From contig JAEZTV010000022.1 in NCBI GenBank assembly GCA_023421245.1, forward strand, positions 100,679 to 164,678: a stretch of DNA of 64,000 bases. The letters run 5' to 3'. The notes under the pieces were generated by a model. The model made no database searches. It saw nothing but the letters and a program-made list of their open reading frames with translations, and had not been told where the DNA came from. The stretch is from Bacillota bacterium. Its GTDB lineage: Bacteria; Bacillota; Clostridia; Oscillospirales; Ruminococcaceae. The position numbers and the translations under genes were made by a program. Positions within the stretch are counted from its first letter, which is position 1, and the number at the start of each line of letters is the position of its first letter. Shown piece after piece: positions 9,421 to 18,313 of this stretch.

Positions 9421-9553
9421 CTGAATAGTTAAAAATGCAGCCGCTATGCGGCTTTAAAAGCACCTCCTATATTCATAGACACCAAGGAACGCTTAAATTG
9501 ATAAGAATGGTTCAAACAAGCTGTTTTTATCAATTGTATGCTTCAGCATAGGC
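9421..9553. repeat. Mosaic intergenic hairpin element, copy 2
   Basis: It starts TGAATAGTTAAAAATGCAG, then the triloop hairpin AGCCGC-TAT-GCGGCT, CCTATATTCATAGACACCAA, an inverted repeat TTGATAA/TTATCAA and TATGCT-TC-AGCATA. The same order of segments occurs at 21265-21393 with scattered differences. The rest of the 429-nt gap before the EAL gene (9554-9723) shows nothing else recognisable. Confidence 0.7.
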
Positions 9554-9723
9554 ACTAATTTACAAAACTACCTCGTTCAAATGCTGCGGTGGCAAGTAAA
9601 GCTTGCCGATTTAAACTACATCTATGCTTTTCATACGGAACCATCTTGTTCTTGCATTTGTATTACATATTAAGCTGATGATTGCCTGCATATTCATCTG
9701 TGCAGTAAAAGGATGATGACATC

Positions 9724-11382
9724 ATGGCCTATATTTACACGCTAAGCCATCTTCTGATACCCGGCTCTGCAGAGCGACTTGCTGTTGAGGCATCTCGTTT
9801 TGGACAGTTGCTGCTTGCTTATGTGGCGGCAGCAATCAAGTCGTCATCGGGTATGCAGCCGCCGGCACGGCATTCCCTTCTTCGCACGGAGATGTTTGCT
9901 GTCGCAGAACTCCGCAGCTTGTGGGAGGATCTGCTGGAGATTTGGCGCATCGTCCTCTCAAACAGGAATGCGTTGATGATACTATTAATAAGTATCATAT
10001 GCGCATTTGTTTTGGCGGCACTGATATCGGTCTTGATCTTCCGTCTTCGCGCCGGACACAAGACGGCGGGCATCGCCTATATCGACCAGACAACCGGCTG
10101 TGATAATTATGCGGCGTTTACGCAAAAGGCAACCGCCTTGCTCGCAAGGGGCGGACGGTATGCCTATGTGCTGTTTGACATCAACCGTTTTAAGGCCATT
10201 AATAATACCTACGGATTCCAAGAAGGGAACTGCCTGCTGGTGCTTGTTGCGCAGCAGCTAAAGGAGTTTACTCGGGAATCAGAGGCGTTTGCCCGTTCGA
10301 CGGATGATAATTTCACCCTTCTTTTGCACTACAGCTCGCAGGAAGAGCTAACTCAGCGGCTGACTGCACTGTTTGGGCGGATGAAATATTTTTATTCTGC
10401 GCGAAACAAATTGGAATACCAGATCAATTACGCGTGCGGCATCTATGTTGTTTCCGACAGGTCTATCGGACTGCAGTACTGCTACGAAAATGCCCAGATG
10501 GCAAAGCGCAGCGTAAAGGATTTATATGATACGGCCATCTCGTTTTTTGACGAATCGCTCCGGCAGCGCGTGATTGAAACCCAAGAGATTGAAATGTCGA
10601 TGTACAGTGCGCTGAAGAATCGGGAGTACGAAGTCTATCTGCAACCAAAATATGATCTGAAGACCGACCGCATCGCAGGTGCCGAAGCGCTTGTTCGCTG
10701 GCATCATCCCACTATGGGCTTTTTGGTCCCGGCACGATTCATTTCCATTTTGGAGCAAAACGGTTTTCTGCTGCAGCTGGATTGCTATGTGCACGAGGAG
10801 GTTTGCCGTATTATACGCGCGTGGATTGATGCGGGAGAACAGCCCGTGCCGATTTCCGTGAACATGTCCAGACTGCACGCAAAACAATCGGCCTTTGTCG
10901 AGCGCATTGAAGAGACGGTGCGCCGGTACGAGGTGCCGTCCGAGTATATTGAGATAGAGCTGACCGAAACCGCTTTTCATGACGATACCCAGCAGATTAT
11001 TGATGTAATGCAGCGCTTGAAGGATAAAGGCTTTCGCCTTGCAATGGATGACTTTGGCTCGGGGTATTCCTCGCTCAACCTGCTTAACATACTTCCGGTG
11101 GATGTTATTAAACTCGACCGCATGATGTTCCACGAGCTTGATAAACATGACCGGAGCAAAAAGATTGTAACCAATGCCATCCACATCGTCCGCGACCTTG
11201 AGATGACGGCTGTTGCGGAGGGCATCGAAACGCAGGAACAGATTGATTTTCTCAAAGACATTGAGTGCGATATGGTGCAGGGCTACTATTATGCAAAGCC
11301 CATGCCTGTTACGCAGTTTGAGCTGCTGGCGTTTTCCCGGGTTATAAACAACGAAGCTGCGGCAAGCGCTAAAAATGCTTAA
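9724..11382 (+). CDS. EAL-domain c-di-GMP phosphodiesterase with degenerate GGDEF domain
   Basis: A 552-residue membrane-bound signalling protein. One clear TM helix (residues about 83-108) follows an N-terminal region. The diguanylate cyclase-like domain (about 118-270) has lost its active-site motif: STDDNF stands where GGDEF is expected, so cyclase activity is unlikely. The EAL domain (about 290-540) keeps AEALVRW, NMSRLH, IELTET, DDFGSGYSSLN, IKLDR, and AEGIET with the GYYYAKPMP ending, so it probably hydrolyses c-di-GMP. It is monocistronic. A c-di-GMP-type riboswitch occurs elsewhere in the window at 59.3 kb. Confidence 0.93.
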   Translation: MAYIYTLSHLLIPGSAERLAVEASRFGQLLLAYVAAAIKSSSGMQPPARHSLLRTEMFAVAELRSLWEDLLEIWRIVLSNRNALMILLISIICAFVLAALISVLIFRLRAGHKTAGIAYIDQTTGCDNYAAFTQKATALLARGGRYAYVLFDINRFKAINNTYGFQEGNCLLVLVAQQLKEFTRESEAFARSTDDNFTLLLHYSSQEELTQRLTALFGRMKYFYSARNKLEYQINYACGIYVVSDRSIGLQYCYENAQMAKRSVKDLYDTAISFFDESLRQRVIETQEIEMSMYSALKNREYEVYLQPKYDLKTDRIAGAEALVRWHHPTMGFLVPARFISILEQNGFLLQLDCYVHEEVCRIIRAWIDAGEQPVPISVNMSRLHAKQSAFVERIEETVRRYEVPSEYIEIELTETAFHDDTQQIIDVMQRLKDKGFRLAMDDFGSGYSSLNLLNILPVDVIKLDRMMFHELDKHDRSKKIVTNAIHIVRDLEMTAVAEGIETQEQIDFLKDIECDMVQGYYYAKPMPVTQFELLAFSRVINNEAAASAKNA

Positions 11383-11410
11383 TTTTTGCCGGCTTTCACG
11401 CAAAATTTAA

Positions 11411-11448
11411 CGGCGCGCCGATACAGTTGCAGTATCGGCGCGTTTGTT
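11411..11448 (+). terminator. Terminator after the EAL gene
   Basis: Perfect stem CGCGCCGATAC/GTATCGGCGCG followed by TTTGTTTGGTT. Confidence 0.85.
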
Positions 11449-11451
11449 TGG

Positions 11452-11479
11452 TTGAAACGTGCAAATCAGTACATAATAT
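11452..11479 (+). promoter_or_regulatory. Promoter of the binding-lipoprotein gene
   Basis: TTGAAA at 11452-11457, a 16-nt spacer and TAATAT at 11474-11479, directly after the upstream terminator. Confidence 0.5.
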
Positions 11480-11540
11480 TATTATCTTAAGCGAGAGTGA
11501 TGGACGGCGCCATTGCTTTTACAGGGTGAGGTGATTGATT

Positions 11541-12692
11541 GTGAGGAGAAAAAAGATTGCTGCACTCGTTGTGGCCTGTAGCGTTCTGTGCAGTTCTCTT
11601 TTGGGATGTGCACAGCCCCAAAATGAAACCATTATCGTGGGAGGTGTCTTGTCACTGAGCGGTCCGGTTTCGGTGTATGGCAGTTCGATCAGCAATGGCA
11701 TACAGCTTGCGACGCAACAGGTTAACCAGGCAGGAGGGTTGCTGGGAAAACAGATAGAGTATATCGAAGAGGATGATAAGGGTGAAGGTAAAGAGGCAAA
11801 AAAGGTTTATAAAGAGCTTAAAAAACAAAAGGTGGCAGGCATAATCGGCGCGGTAACCACCGAAGCCTCACTTGTGCTCGCGCAGGTATCCAGAAAAGAC
11901 GGCATAGCTATTATATCGCCCAGTGCGACAGCAGCAGAGATAACCTCGTATGGGGACAATATGTTTAGTGTTTGCTATACAGACCCTTACCAAAGCAGAA
12001 CAATGGCGTCGTTTGCGAGCGAGACGATGGCGGCAAAACGGATGGCGATTTTTTATGAGTTTTCCGATGCATATTCTTCAGGCAGTGCACATGAGTTTGG
12101 TGAGAGAGCAACACAATTGGGCGCTCAGGAAGTCATCTATTACACCTTCTCCAAAGATGACAGTGACTATACCCGACAGTTGAGTAAAATAAAAAAGGAT
12201 AATCCGGAGGTAATTTTCATTCCAACGCAATACAAATCGTTTCGTCAGATTGCGGTGCAGGCAAAGCAGCTTGGCATTGATGCGGTCCTGCTTGGAAACG
12301 ATGGATGTGAAATGGTTTTTAGCGATGCCTCACAGGAGGAGATTGGGGCACTGGAGGGTGTATACTTTTGTGCCGGATATTATGCGCAGCATGACGATGA
12401 GAAAAGCCGATTGTTTGCAGCTGCCTACGAGCAGCAATACGGCCGGCGCCCTGATTCGTTTGCGGCGCTGGGATATGACGCCGCAATGCTGTTGTACGGT
12501 GCAATTGAAGCGGTGGGTAAGCCTAATTCAGAAAAGGTCATTCAGCAGATTACCTGCTCTGAGACGGAAGGAGTTACAGGCCCAATCTATTTTAATTGTC
12601 TGGGTGACCCAGAGAACAAGCGAATCTTCATTTTTAAAATAGAACAGGGCCAACCGGTACTTCAGTCGCTTATTGCACCTGAGCCTGTATAA
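11541..12692 (+). CDS. Branched-chain amino-acid-type ABC substrate-binding lipoprotein
   Basis: A 383-residue periplasmic-binding-protein-fold lipoprotein of the LivJ/Leu-Ile-Val type. The signal peptide ends in the lipobox SLLGC near residue 26. The family motif VGGVLSLSGPVSVYGSSISNG follows the mature N-terminus, with IEYIEEDDKGEGKEA and IIGAVTTEASLVLAQV later. A GTG at 11541 is preferred: GAGGTG lies 7 nt upstream, whereas the in-frame TTG at 11535 overlaps it. No permease or ATPase genes are adjacent, so it is an orphan binding protein, perhaps a sensor-type component. The ligand is unknown. Confidence 0.88.
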   Translation: MRRKKIAALVVACSVLCSSLLGCAQPQNETIIVGGVLSLSGPVSVYGSSISNGIQLATQQVNQAGGLLGKQIEYIEEDDKGEGKEAKKVYKELKKQKVAGIIGAVTTEASLVLAQVSRKDGIAIISPSATAAEITSYGDNMFSVCYTDPYQSRTMASFASETMAAKRMAIFYEFSDAYSSGSAHEFGERATQLGAQEVIYYTFSKDDSDYTRQLSKIKKDNPEVIFIPTQYKSFRQIAVQAKQLGIDAVLLGNDGCEMVFSDASQEEIGALEGVYFCAGYYAQHDDEKSRLFAAAYEQQYGRRPDSFAALGYDAAMLLYGAIEAVGKPNSEKVIQQITCSETEGVTGPIYFNCLGDPENKRIFIFKIEQGQPVLQSLIAPEPV

Positions 12693-12714
12693 ATGCCCAC
12701 CAACCAAATCAAAA

Positions 12715-12860
12715 ACTGAGAGGGACCGGAAATTCGCAAGCGTTCTTGTAATATGCGTTATTTTTGATTTTTTCGGGAGAGTAAGGATTTTCGAGGATAA
12801 CCGTAAATCCTTGTGCTGAACCGGCGCTTCCAGAAGGAAGCACCGGTTCAGCGGGAGACT
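12715..12860. repeat. Mosaic intergenic hairpin element, copy 3
   Basis: It contains CAAG-CGTT-CTTG, GGATTT/AAATCC, and a long hairpin in which GCTGAACCGG and CCGGTTCAGC flank CTTCC-AGAA-GGAAG. The modules ACCGGAAATT, CGCAAGC(G/A)TTCTTG and GGAAGCACCGGTTCA are shared with the element at 8071, which lacks the left arm of the long stem. Confidence 0.65.
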
Positions 12861-12885
12861 ATGATAAGGGTTTTATCCAATTTAA

Positions 12886-12927
12886 AAAGACCATGCGGCA
12901 GTATAAATGTTGCCGCATGGTCTTTTG
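12886..12927 (-). terminator. Terminator after the CheX-like gene
   Basis: Perfect 15-bp stem AAAGACCATGCGGCA with its complement. On the minus strand it is followed by TTTTTAAATT. Confidence 0.8.
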
Positions 12928-12937
12928 GCTGTAGAAT

Positions 12938-13852
12938 TTACACAGAGTCGGAATCAACGTTTGGGTCGCATGGGGATAGCAGGAAGCGAACGGTGCCGAA
13001 CGGGAATCCAATGGGTATAATAAAGCCGCTTTCAAAGCCATGCAGTGTTTTGCCGCTTAGCATCTGCTGGGGGTTCAGGTCAAGCTCAAGTGTCGTGGTA
13101 TTCGAGACGTTTACCGCGAACAGACCGTTGTGCAGGTTTAAGAATTCTCCCGCAGAGGCTTGTGTGTATTCATTGTTTTCACACAATTCCTCCTGCGCAT
13201 ACCGCGATGCAAAGGCGACAAAGGTGTTTTCCTGCGCCTCAAGTGCGGTGAACAGGGTTACATCGCCGCGTACAAGCTGGGCCGCAAGCTGCCGTGCCGC
13301 AAAACAAGCCTGTGGCTCTTCGGCAGGCAAAAGGGTAAAGTCATCCCCGATAAAACGTATAATATTTTTAAACAACAGCGAAATATAGTCGGCGAACAGA
13401 TCGGTCATCTGTGCCCGGTCAAGTTGATAGAAATCCGAGATGACCTGTCTGGCAGCGGCAAGCTTTTCATCCGAGAACTCTGTTTCGGTCATTCTGGAGG
13501 AAGCCTTGTACGACTCAAGCGCCGCCCCGAACTGTTCGTTGGTCATAGCGCCGCTGTCTACCAGTGCTTGCCCAAGCGTAAGGTAGCCGGATTTTTGAGC
13601 GGAGAGCAGCTCTTCTACCTGCTGTATGGTCATGTATCCGGACGCAACCGCAAGATCGCCGATGCGCATGTCGCGTATCGCCTGCAGACAATGCAGCTCG
13701 TCTACCTGCTGCGCGGTCAGATACCCCGCGTTAATAGCGAGCACACCAAGCTTAACGTGCACCTTGCTTTGCAGCTCAAGTGCCTTGTTTAGCTGCTCGC
13801 CGGTCACCAGCCTATTGTTAAGGAGATAGCTGCCAAAGAACTGTGTAAACAT
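12938..13852 (-). CDS. MshEN-like repeat protein with C-terminal CheX-like domain
   Basis: A 304-residue cytoplasmic protein. The first 115 residues hold about four repeats of a LxxGxLTxxQxxxAL pattern (LLNNRLVTGEQLNKAL, AGYLTAQQVDEL, SGYMTIQQVEEL, SGAMTNEQFGAAL). These resemble the nucleotide-binding N-terminal repeats of MshE/GspE ATPases. The rest resembles CheX-type phosphatase domains (MSGKTLHGFESGFIIPIGFPFGTV region). It lies 26 nt downstream of a CheY-like regulator gene on the same strand. I infer that it dephosphorylates that regulator or a related one, possibly under c-di-GMP control. No close family name is assigned. Confidence 0.6.
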   Translation of the reverse strand: MFTQFFGSYLLNNRLVTGEQLNKALELQSKVHVKLGVLAINAGYLTAQQVDELHCLQAIRDMRIGDLAVASGYMTIQQVEELLSAQKSGYLTLGQALVDSGAMTNEQFGAALESYKASSRMTETEFSDEKLAAARQVISDFYQLDRAQMTDLFADYISLLFKNIIRFIGDDFTLLPAEEPQACFAARQLAAQLVRGDVTLFTALEAQENTFVAFASRYAQEELCENNEYTQASAGEFLNLHNGLFAVNVSNTTTLELDLNPQQMLSGKTLHGFESGFIIPIGFPFGTVRFLLSPCDPNVDSDSV

Positions 13853-13878
13853 ACCGTATCGTCGCCCCTCTGGCTATA

Positions 13879-14262
13879 TCAGCCGTTTTGTATGTTGCGG
13901 ATAATTTTAAGTACCTGTTCGTTGGCAATGGGCTTTTGCAGAAAATCAAACACCCCAACGCTGACCGCCTCCTTGAGGTGCGTTTGCGTGCCGACCGACG
14001 ATGCCATTACAACCTTAGCCTCGCTGTTGTGCGCGCGAATCTCCCGCAATGCTTCAAGCCCTGTTTTTCCGGGCATAATAATATCCATAAAAACAATATC
14101 GGGCAGATGTTCCTTGTACATGGATACCGCTTGCTCGCCGTTCGACGCCTCCCAAACGGTAGTGCATCCAATCGTTGCCAACAGCTCACGCAACCTTTTT
14201 CTCACCAGAATAGAATCATCGCAAACAAGCACCTTAATGTCTGAAAGCTTCATTTTCATCAT
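13879..14262 (-). CDS. CheY-like single-domain response regulator
   Basis: A 127-residue receiver domain with no output domain. The acidic pair is VCDDSI near residue 15, the phospho-acceptor Asp is in VFMDIIMPG near residue 60, the conserved Ser is in VMASSVG, and the switch Lys is in FLQKPIANE near residue 112. It precedes and probably shares a transcript with the CheX-like gene. No kinase is adjacent. The exact start among three close Met codons (MMKMKLSD) is uncertain because the SD is weak. Confidence 0.92.
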   Translation of the reverse strand: MMKMKLSDIKVLVCDDSILVRKRLRELLATIGCTTVWEASNGEQAVSMYKEHLPDIVFMDIIMPGKTGLEALREIRAHNSEAKVVMASSVGTQTHLKEAVSVGVFDFLQKPIANEQVLKIIRNIQNG

Positions 14263-14457
14263 CCAATCTATATATCACCTATTTTGTGTGCTTCATTGAG
14301 TATGTACATGTAAAGGATACTATCTATACAAATATCTTACACCATATTTACTGGGTTTTCAACTATTTTTACCATGATGAGGTCTTTTTTGCAGGTATCA
14401 TTTAAAACACGGTTTTTGTAGCAGAATAAAGGTGGAAAAGCCCTTTCCAAGAACTCC

Positions 14458-14486
14458 TTGACAACAAAAAAAGAGTGTAGTAACAT
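14458..14486 (+). promoter_or_regulatory. Promoter of the aspS-gatCAB operon
   Basis: TTGACA at 14458-14463, a 17-nt spacer and TAACAT at 14481-14486, about 150 nt upstream of aspS. The leader contains GGTGGCAAGGGCGCCGCC followed by six T, which could attenuate, but I found no T-box core. The remainder of the gap from 14263 shows nothing else. Confidence 0.6.
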
Positions 14487-14638
14487 TAGGAGGGTGGCAA
14501 GGGCGCCGCCTTTTTTAGATGCCTTTTGCATTATTGCTTTAACGTGGCAGCTTTGTAAAACGTGGGCGTAATATCCCTAGGCTCGCCGGGCATATAGGTA
14601 TCGCGAATTGGATTTACTCTGCGAGAGGAACGTGAGAG

Positions 14639-16384
14639 ATGATTTCGGTAAACAGGTATCGCACGCATTCGTGTGGTGCGCTAAGAGAAATGGATATTGG
14701 CGCCGCTGTGCGCGTTGCAGGATGGGTGGAAAATATCCGCGACCATGGAGGCATCCTGTTTTTTGATCTGCGCGACCATTACGGTGTGGTGCAGGTTGTA
14801 GTGCGCAACCACATGTTGCTAGACGGGGTAACGCGTGAAAGCACCGTTGCCGTGGCAGGTGAGGTTATCTTGCGTGATAAGGATACCATAAACTCCAAAA
14901 TCTTAACCGGAACGATTGAGGTGGAGGCGCAGACGCTTGAAGTACTCGGCAAGGCGCAGCCAATGCCGTTTGAGATTGAGTCCTCCCCCGAAACCAAAGA
15001 GGAGCTGCGCTTGAAATACCGCTACCTTGACCTGCGCAACAAAAAGGTACATCAAAACATCGTACTGCGCAGCGAGGTAATCTCGTTTTTACGGGAAAAG
15101 ATGACGGCGCTTGGCTTTTTAGAGATTCAAACGCCGATCCTTACCGCAAGCTCCCCAGAGGGCGCGCGCGATTATCTTATCCCCAGCCGTAAGCATCAGG
15201 GTAAATTCTACGCCCTGCCGCAGGCCCCGCAGATTTTTAAACAGCTTTTGATGGTATCAGGCTTTGACCGGTACTTTCAGATAGCGCCCTGCTTCCGCGA
15301 CGAGGACGCAAGGGCTGATCGTTCGCCGGGTGAGTTCTATCAGCTCGATTTTGAGATGGCGTTTGCTACTCAGGAAGATGTGTTTGCGGTTGCAGAGGAG
15401 GTTTTGTACGAAGCATTTACAAGGTTTTCGGACAAATCGGTAAGCGAGCCGCCGTTTGCGCGCATCACCTATGCCGATGCTATGCTTAAATACGGCACCG
15501 ACAAGCCCGACCTGCGCAATCCGCTTGAGATTATTGACATCAGCGATATGTTTGTTAAGACGGATTTTGCTCCGTTTCGCGGCAAGACGGTACGCGCCAT
15601 TAATGTTGCGGACTGTGCGGCACAGCCGAAAAGCTTTTTTGAAAATATGCTGAATTTTGCCCTTTCGATCGGTATGAAGGGGCTTGGATACATTAAGGTG
15701 GATGACGAGATGAACTATCTCGGCCCCATCGATAAGTTCTTGACTCCCGAGCAGCGTGCGGAGCTTAAGAACCGCGCGGGACTTAAGCCCGGCTGCGTGC
15801 TCTACTTTATTGCGGATAGTAAAACCGAGGCGCCAAAGCTTGCGGGACAGATTCGCGCCGAGCTTGGCAATCGCTTAAAACTGACGCGCGAGGATGCGTT
15901 TGAGCTGTGCTATATCGTCGATTTCCCCATGTATGAGATTGACGAGAACACCGGCGCACCCGCCTTTACGCACAACCCCTTCTCGATGCCGCAAGGCGGC
16001 CTTGAGGCGCTTAATACGAAAGACCCGCTTGACATCCTTGCCTGCCAGTACGATATCGTATGCAACGGCGTGGAGCTCTCGTCCGGTGCGGTGCGCAACC
16101 ACGATGTCGCCACCATGATTCGTGCTTTTGAGATTGCGGGTTATACTGAAGAAACCATTCGGGAGAGGTTCTCCTCCCTATACACTGCATTTCAGTACGG
16201 CGCGCCGCCGCATGCGGGTATGGCGCCCGGCATTGACCGTATGTTAATGCTGCTTACGGGTGAGGATAACATCCGTGAGGTTATTGCGTTCCCCATGAAC
16301 AGCAATGCGCAGGATTTGATGATGGGTTCACCCTGTGAGGTAGCCGAACGCCAGTTGCGTGAGGTACACATCAAGCTGAGATAG
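14639..16384 (+). CDS. aspS: Aspartyl-tRNA synthetase, probably non-discriminating
   Basis: A 581-residue class II synthetase that charges tRNA-Asp and, by inference, tRNA-Asn. The N-terminal OB-fold is followed by the catalytic core with motif 2 FRDEDARADRSPGEFYQLDFE, a bacterial GAD insertion, and motif 3 GMAPGIDRMLMLLTG. The OB-fold has RDHGG near residue 36, where the E. coli discriminating enzyme has RDLGS. A His at this site is associated with relaxed tRNA specificity in some bacterial enzymes. The directly following gatCAB genes, which would amidate Asp-tRNA-Asn, support that reading. Confidence 0.95.
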   Translation: MISVNRYRTHSCGALREMDIGAAVRVAGWVENIRDHGGILFFDLRDHYGVVQVVVRNHMLLDGVTRESTVAVAGEVILRDKDTINSKILTGTIEVEAQTLEVLGKAQPMPFEIESSPETKEELRLKYRYLDLRNKKVHQNIVLRSEVISFLREKMTALGFLEIQTPILTASSPEGARDYLIPSRKHQGKFYALPQAPQIFKQLLMVSGFDRYFQIAPCFRDEDARADRSPGEFYQLDFEMAFATQEDVFAVAEEVLYEAFTRFSDKSVSEPPFARITYADAMLKYGTDKPDLRNPLEIIDISDMFVKTDFAPFRGKTVRAINVADCAAQPKSFFENMLNFALSIGMKGLGYIKVDDEMNYLGPIDKFLTPEQRAELKNRAGLKPGCVLYFIADSKTEAPKLAGQIRAELGNRLKLTREDAFELCYIVDFPMYEIDENTGAPAFTHNPFSMPQGGLEALNTKDPLDILACQYDIVCNGVELSSGAVRNHDVATMIRAFEIAGYTEETIRERFSSLYTAFQYGAPPHAGMAPGIDRMLMLLTGEDNIREVIAFPMNSNAQDLMMGSPCEVAERQLREVHIKLR

Positions 16385-16395
16385 GAGTACAAGGT

Positions 16396-16677
16396 ATGGC
16401 AGTTACAAAAGACGAGATTCTGGAGATTGCACTGCTTTCCAAGCTGTCGCTCGATGGAGAGGAACTGGATCAGCTCACTCGGGATATGGCCGACATTATC
16501 GCATTTGCCGATACCATCAATGCGGCAGGCGACGCGGCAGAGGAGTTTGATAACATTAATAATCTGCAAAACGTTTTTCGCGAGGACGAAGTGGTGCCGT
16601 CTTATGCGCGTGAACTAATCTTAAAGAACGTTCAGGGCGGCGAAAACGGCTACTTCCCCGTCAGAAATCGGGTATAA
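16396..16677 (+). CDS. gatC: Asp-tRNA(Asn)/Glu-tRNA(Gln) amidotransferase subunit C
   Basis: A 93-residue stabilising subunit that wraps GatA and GatB. It begins MAVTKDEILEIALLSKLSLDGEELDQL and contains the family pattern FADTINA and an acidic FREDEVVPS. It lies 11 nt after aspS and 3 nt before gatA, consistent with one operon. Confidence 0.93.
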   Translation: MAVTKDEILEIALLSKLSLDGEELDQLTRDMADIIAFADTINAAGDAAEEFDNINNLQNVFREDEVVPSYARELILKNVQGGENGYFPVRNRV

Positions 16678-16680
16678 TCT

Positions 16681-18177
16681 ATGTCTAAGGACGAGGTGGC
16701 AAACACAGTGCAGAGCAATATGGGAAAAATTAAAAAGCTGCATCAGCTTCTGGTGAGCAAGGAACTTTCGGCAACTGAGCTTACACAGCAGTACATTGAT
16801 GCAATCGCACAGGAAAATGAAAAAATAAATGCCTATGTGAGTGTAACCGCCGAGGCTGCGCTTGCTGCGGCAGGGTGTGTGGATGATAAAATTGCATCGG
16901 GCGATAATATTTCCATACTTGAGGGTATCCCTATGACACTCAAGGATAATATTTCTACCGATGGAATTGAAACCACCTGCTGTTCCAATATCCTTAAGGG
17001 CTACACGCCTATTTATGACGCAACGGTGTGGAAGACACTCAAAGATCAAAACGCCGTACTGCTGGGGAAAACCAACATGGATGAGTTTGCGATGGGCTCG
17101 TCCTGCGAAACTTCCTGCTTTGGCGGTGCCCTTAACCCATACAACACTGCGCACGTTGCGGGCGGAAGCTCAGGCGGCGTGGCGGCTGCTGTGGCGGGCG
17201 GACTTGCAGTATATGGCCTAGGCTCGGATACCGGCGGCTCAATCCGCCAGCCCGCGAGTTTTTGCGGGCTTGTTGGCTTAAAGCCCACCTATGGTGCGGT
17301 ATCACGCTATGGTGTGATTGCCTATGCCTCAAGTTTTGACCAGGTTGGGCCTGTTGCCGCTACCGTAGAGGATGCGGCCGTGGTGTTCGATGCAATCTCG
17401 GGCAAGGATGAGATGGATTCCACCTCTAGCGGTGCGCGGGAAACGACGGCGGATAAGCTTACACAGGAGATGAAAGGGCGCAAGATCGGCATCGCGCGCG
17501 AGTACTTTGACGGTGTGCGCGCCGATGTAAAGGCAGCGGTTGAGGACGTCATAAAAACTTACGAGCAGCTTGGCGCTGAGATTGTTTGCTTTGATATGCC
17601 GGAAATCAAATATGCGGTGCCTGTTTACTACATCCTTTCGTGTGCGGAGGCATCCTCAAATTTAGGGCGCTTTGACGGCATCCGTTACGGCTATTGCGCG
17701 GATGACTACAGCAGCGTGCACGAGATGATCTGCAAAACCCGCAGCGAAGGCTTTGGCGCAGAGGTTAAACGCCGCATCTTGCTTGGCACCTATGTGCTAA
17801 GCTCCGGATACTACGACGCATACTATAAAAAGGCGCAGAATTTACGCGGTACATTGGTTCGGGCGTTTCGCGCAGCGTTTGAGACCTGCGATGTTATATT
17901 GGCACCCACTGTGCCGATGACCGCATTTGAACTGGGCTTTTCCGCCATTGATCAGATAGAAACCTACCTGACCGATATCTGCACTGTGCCCGTTAATATT
18001 GCGGGGTTGCCCGCTGTGAGCGTACCCTGCGGGTTTGATGCAAAGGGGCTGCCGATTGGTATGCAGCTCATCGGCAACACCTTTAGCGAAAGCACCTTGC
18101 TGAGCACTGCGTGGCAGTATGAGAATGCAAAATGTTCCGAGATATACAAACGGCCAAACATGGGTGTTCGGGTGTAA
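16681..18177 (+). CDS. gatA: Asp-tRNA(Asn)/Glu-tRNA(Gln) amidotransferase subunit A
   Basis: A 498-residue amidase that releases ammonia from glutamine for tRNA-dependent amidation. The amidase signature contains GGSSGGVAAAVA and GSDTGGSIRQPASFCG, with the catalytic Ser-cisSer-Lys set (Lys in MTLKDNI). The ATG at 16681 gives a slightly long N-terminus and has no clear SD. Translation may be coupled to gatC or begin at an in-frame GTG or ATG within the next 40 nt. Confidence 0.95.
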   Translation: MSKDEVANTVQSNMGKIKKLHQLLVSKELSATELTQQYIDAIAQENEKINAYVSVTAEAALAAAGCVDDKIASGDNISILEGIPMTLKDNISTDGIETTCCSNILKGYTPIYDATVWKTLKDQNAVLLGKTNMDEFAMGSSCETSCFGGALNPYNTAHVAGGSSGGVAAAVAGGLAVYGLGSDTGGSIRQPASFCGLVGLKPTYGAVSRYGVIAYASSFDQVGPVAATVEDAAVVFDAISGKDEMDSTSSGARETTADKLTQEMKGRKIGIAREYFDGVRADVKAAVEDVIKTYEQLGAEIVCFDMPEIKYAVPVYYILSCAEASSNLGRFDGIRYGYCADDYSSVHEMICKTRSEGFGAEVKRRILLGTYVLSSGYYDAYYKKAQNLRGTLVRAFRAAFETCDVILAPTVPMTAFELGFSAIDQIETYLTDICTVPVNIAGLPAVSVPCGFDAKGLPIGMQLIGNTFSESTLLSTAWQYENAKCSEIYKRPNMGVRV

Positions 18178-18313
18178 TGCTCCAGGCTGGTAAGGTGAAC
18201 CCAGCATCTAAGTGATAACGTATCCATGCTTTGTGCTTTTCGACGGGGCCGGTCGAATGCTCGACCAATGCCGGATTTGCACAATTCTCTCCTCGAAAGG
18301 AATGATAGGAAAC

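Noticed and set aside
14337..14531. A 64-codon minus-strand frame
   Set aside because: It overlaps the aspS promoter, has no SD and reads low-complexity sequence.
14263..14638. T-box riboswitch upstream of aspS
   Set aside because: The GGTGGCA-like stretch lacks the AGGGTGGNACCGCG core and the specifier and antiterminator arrangement.
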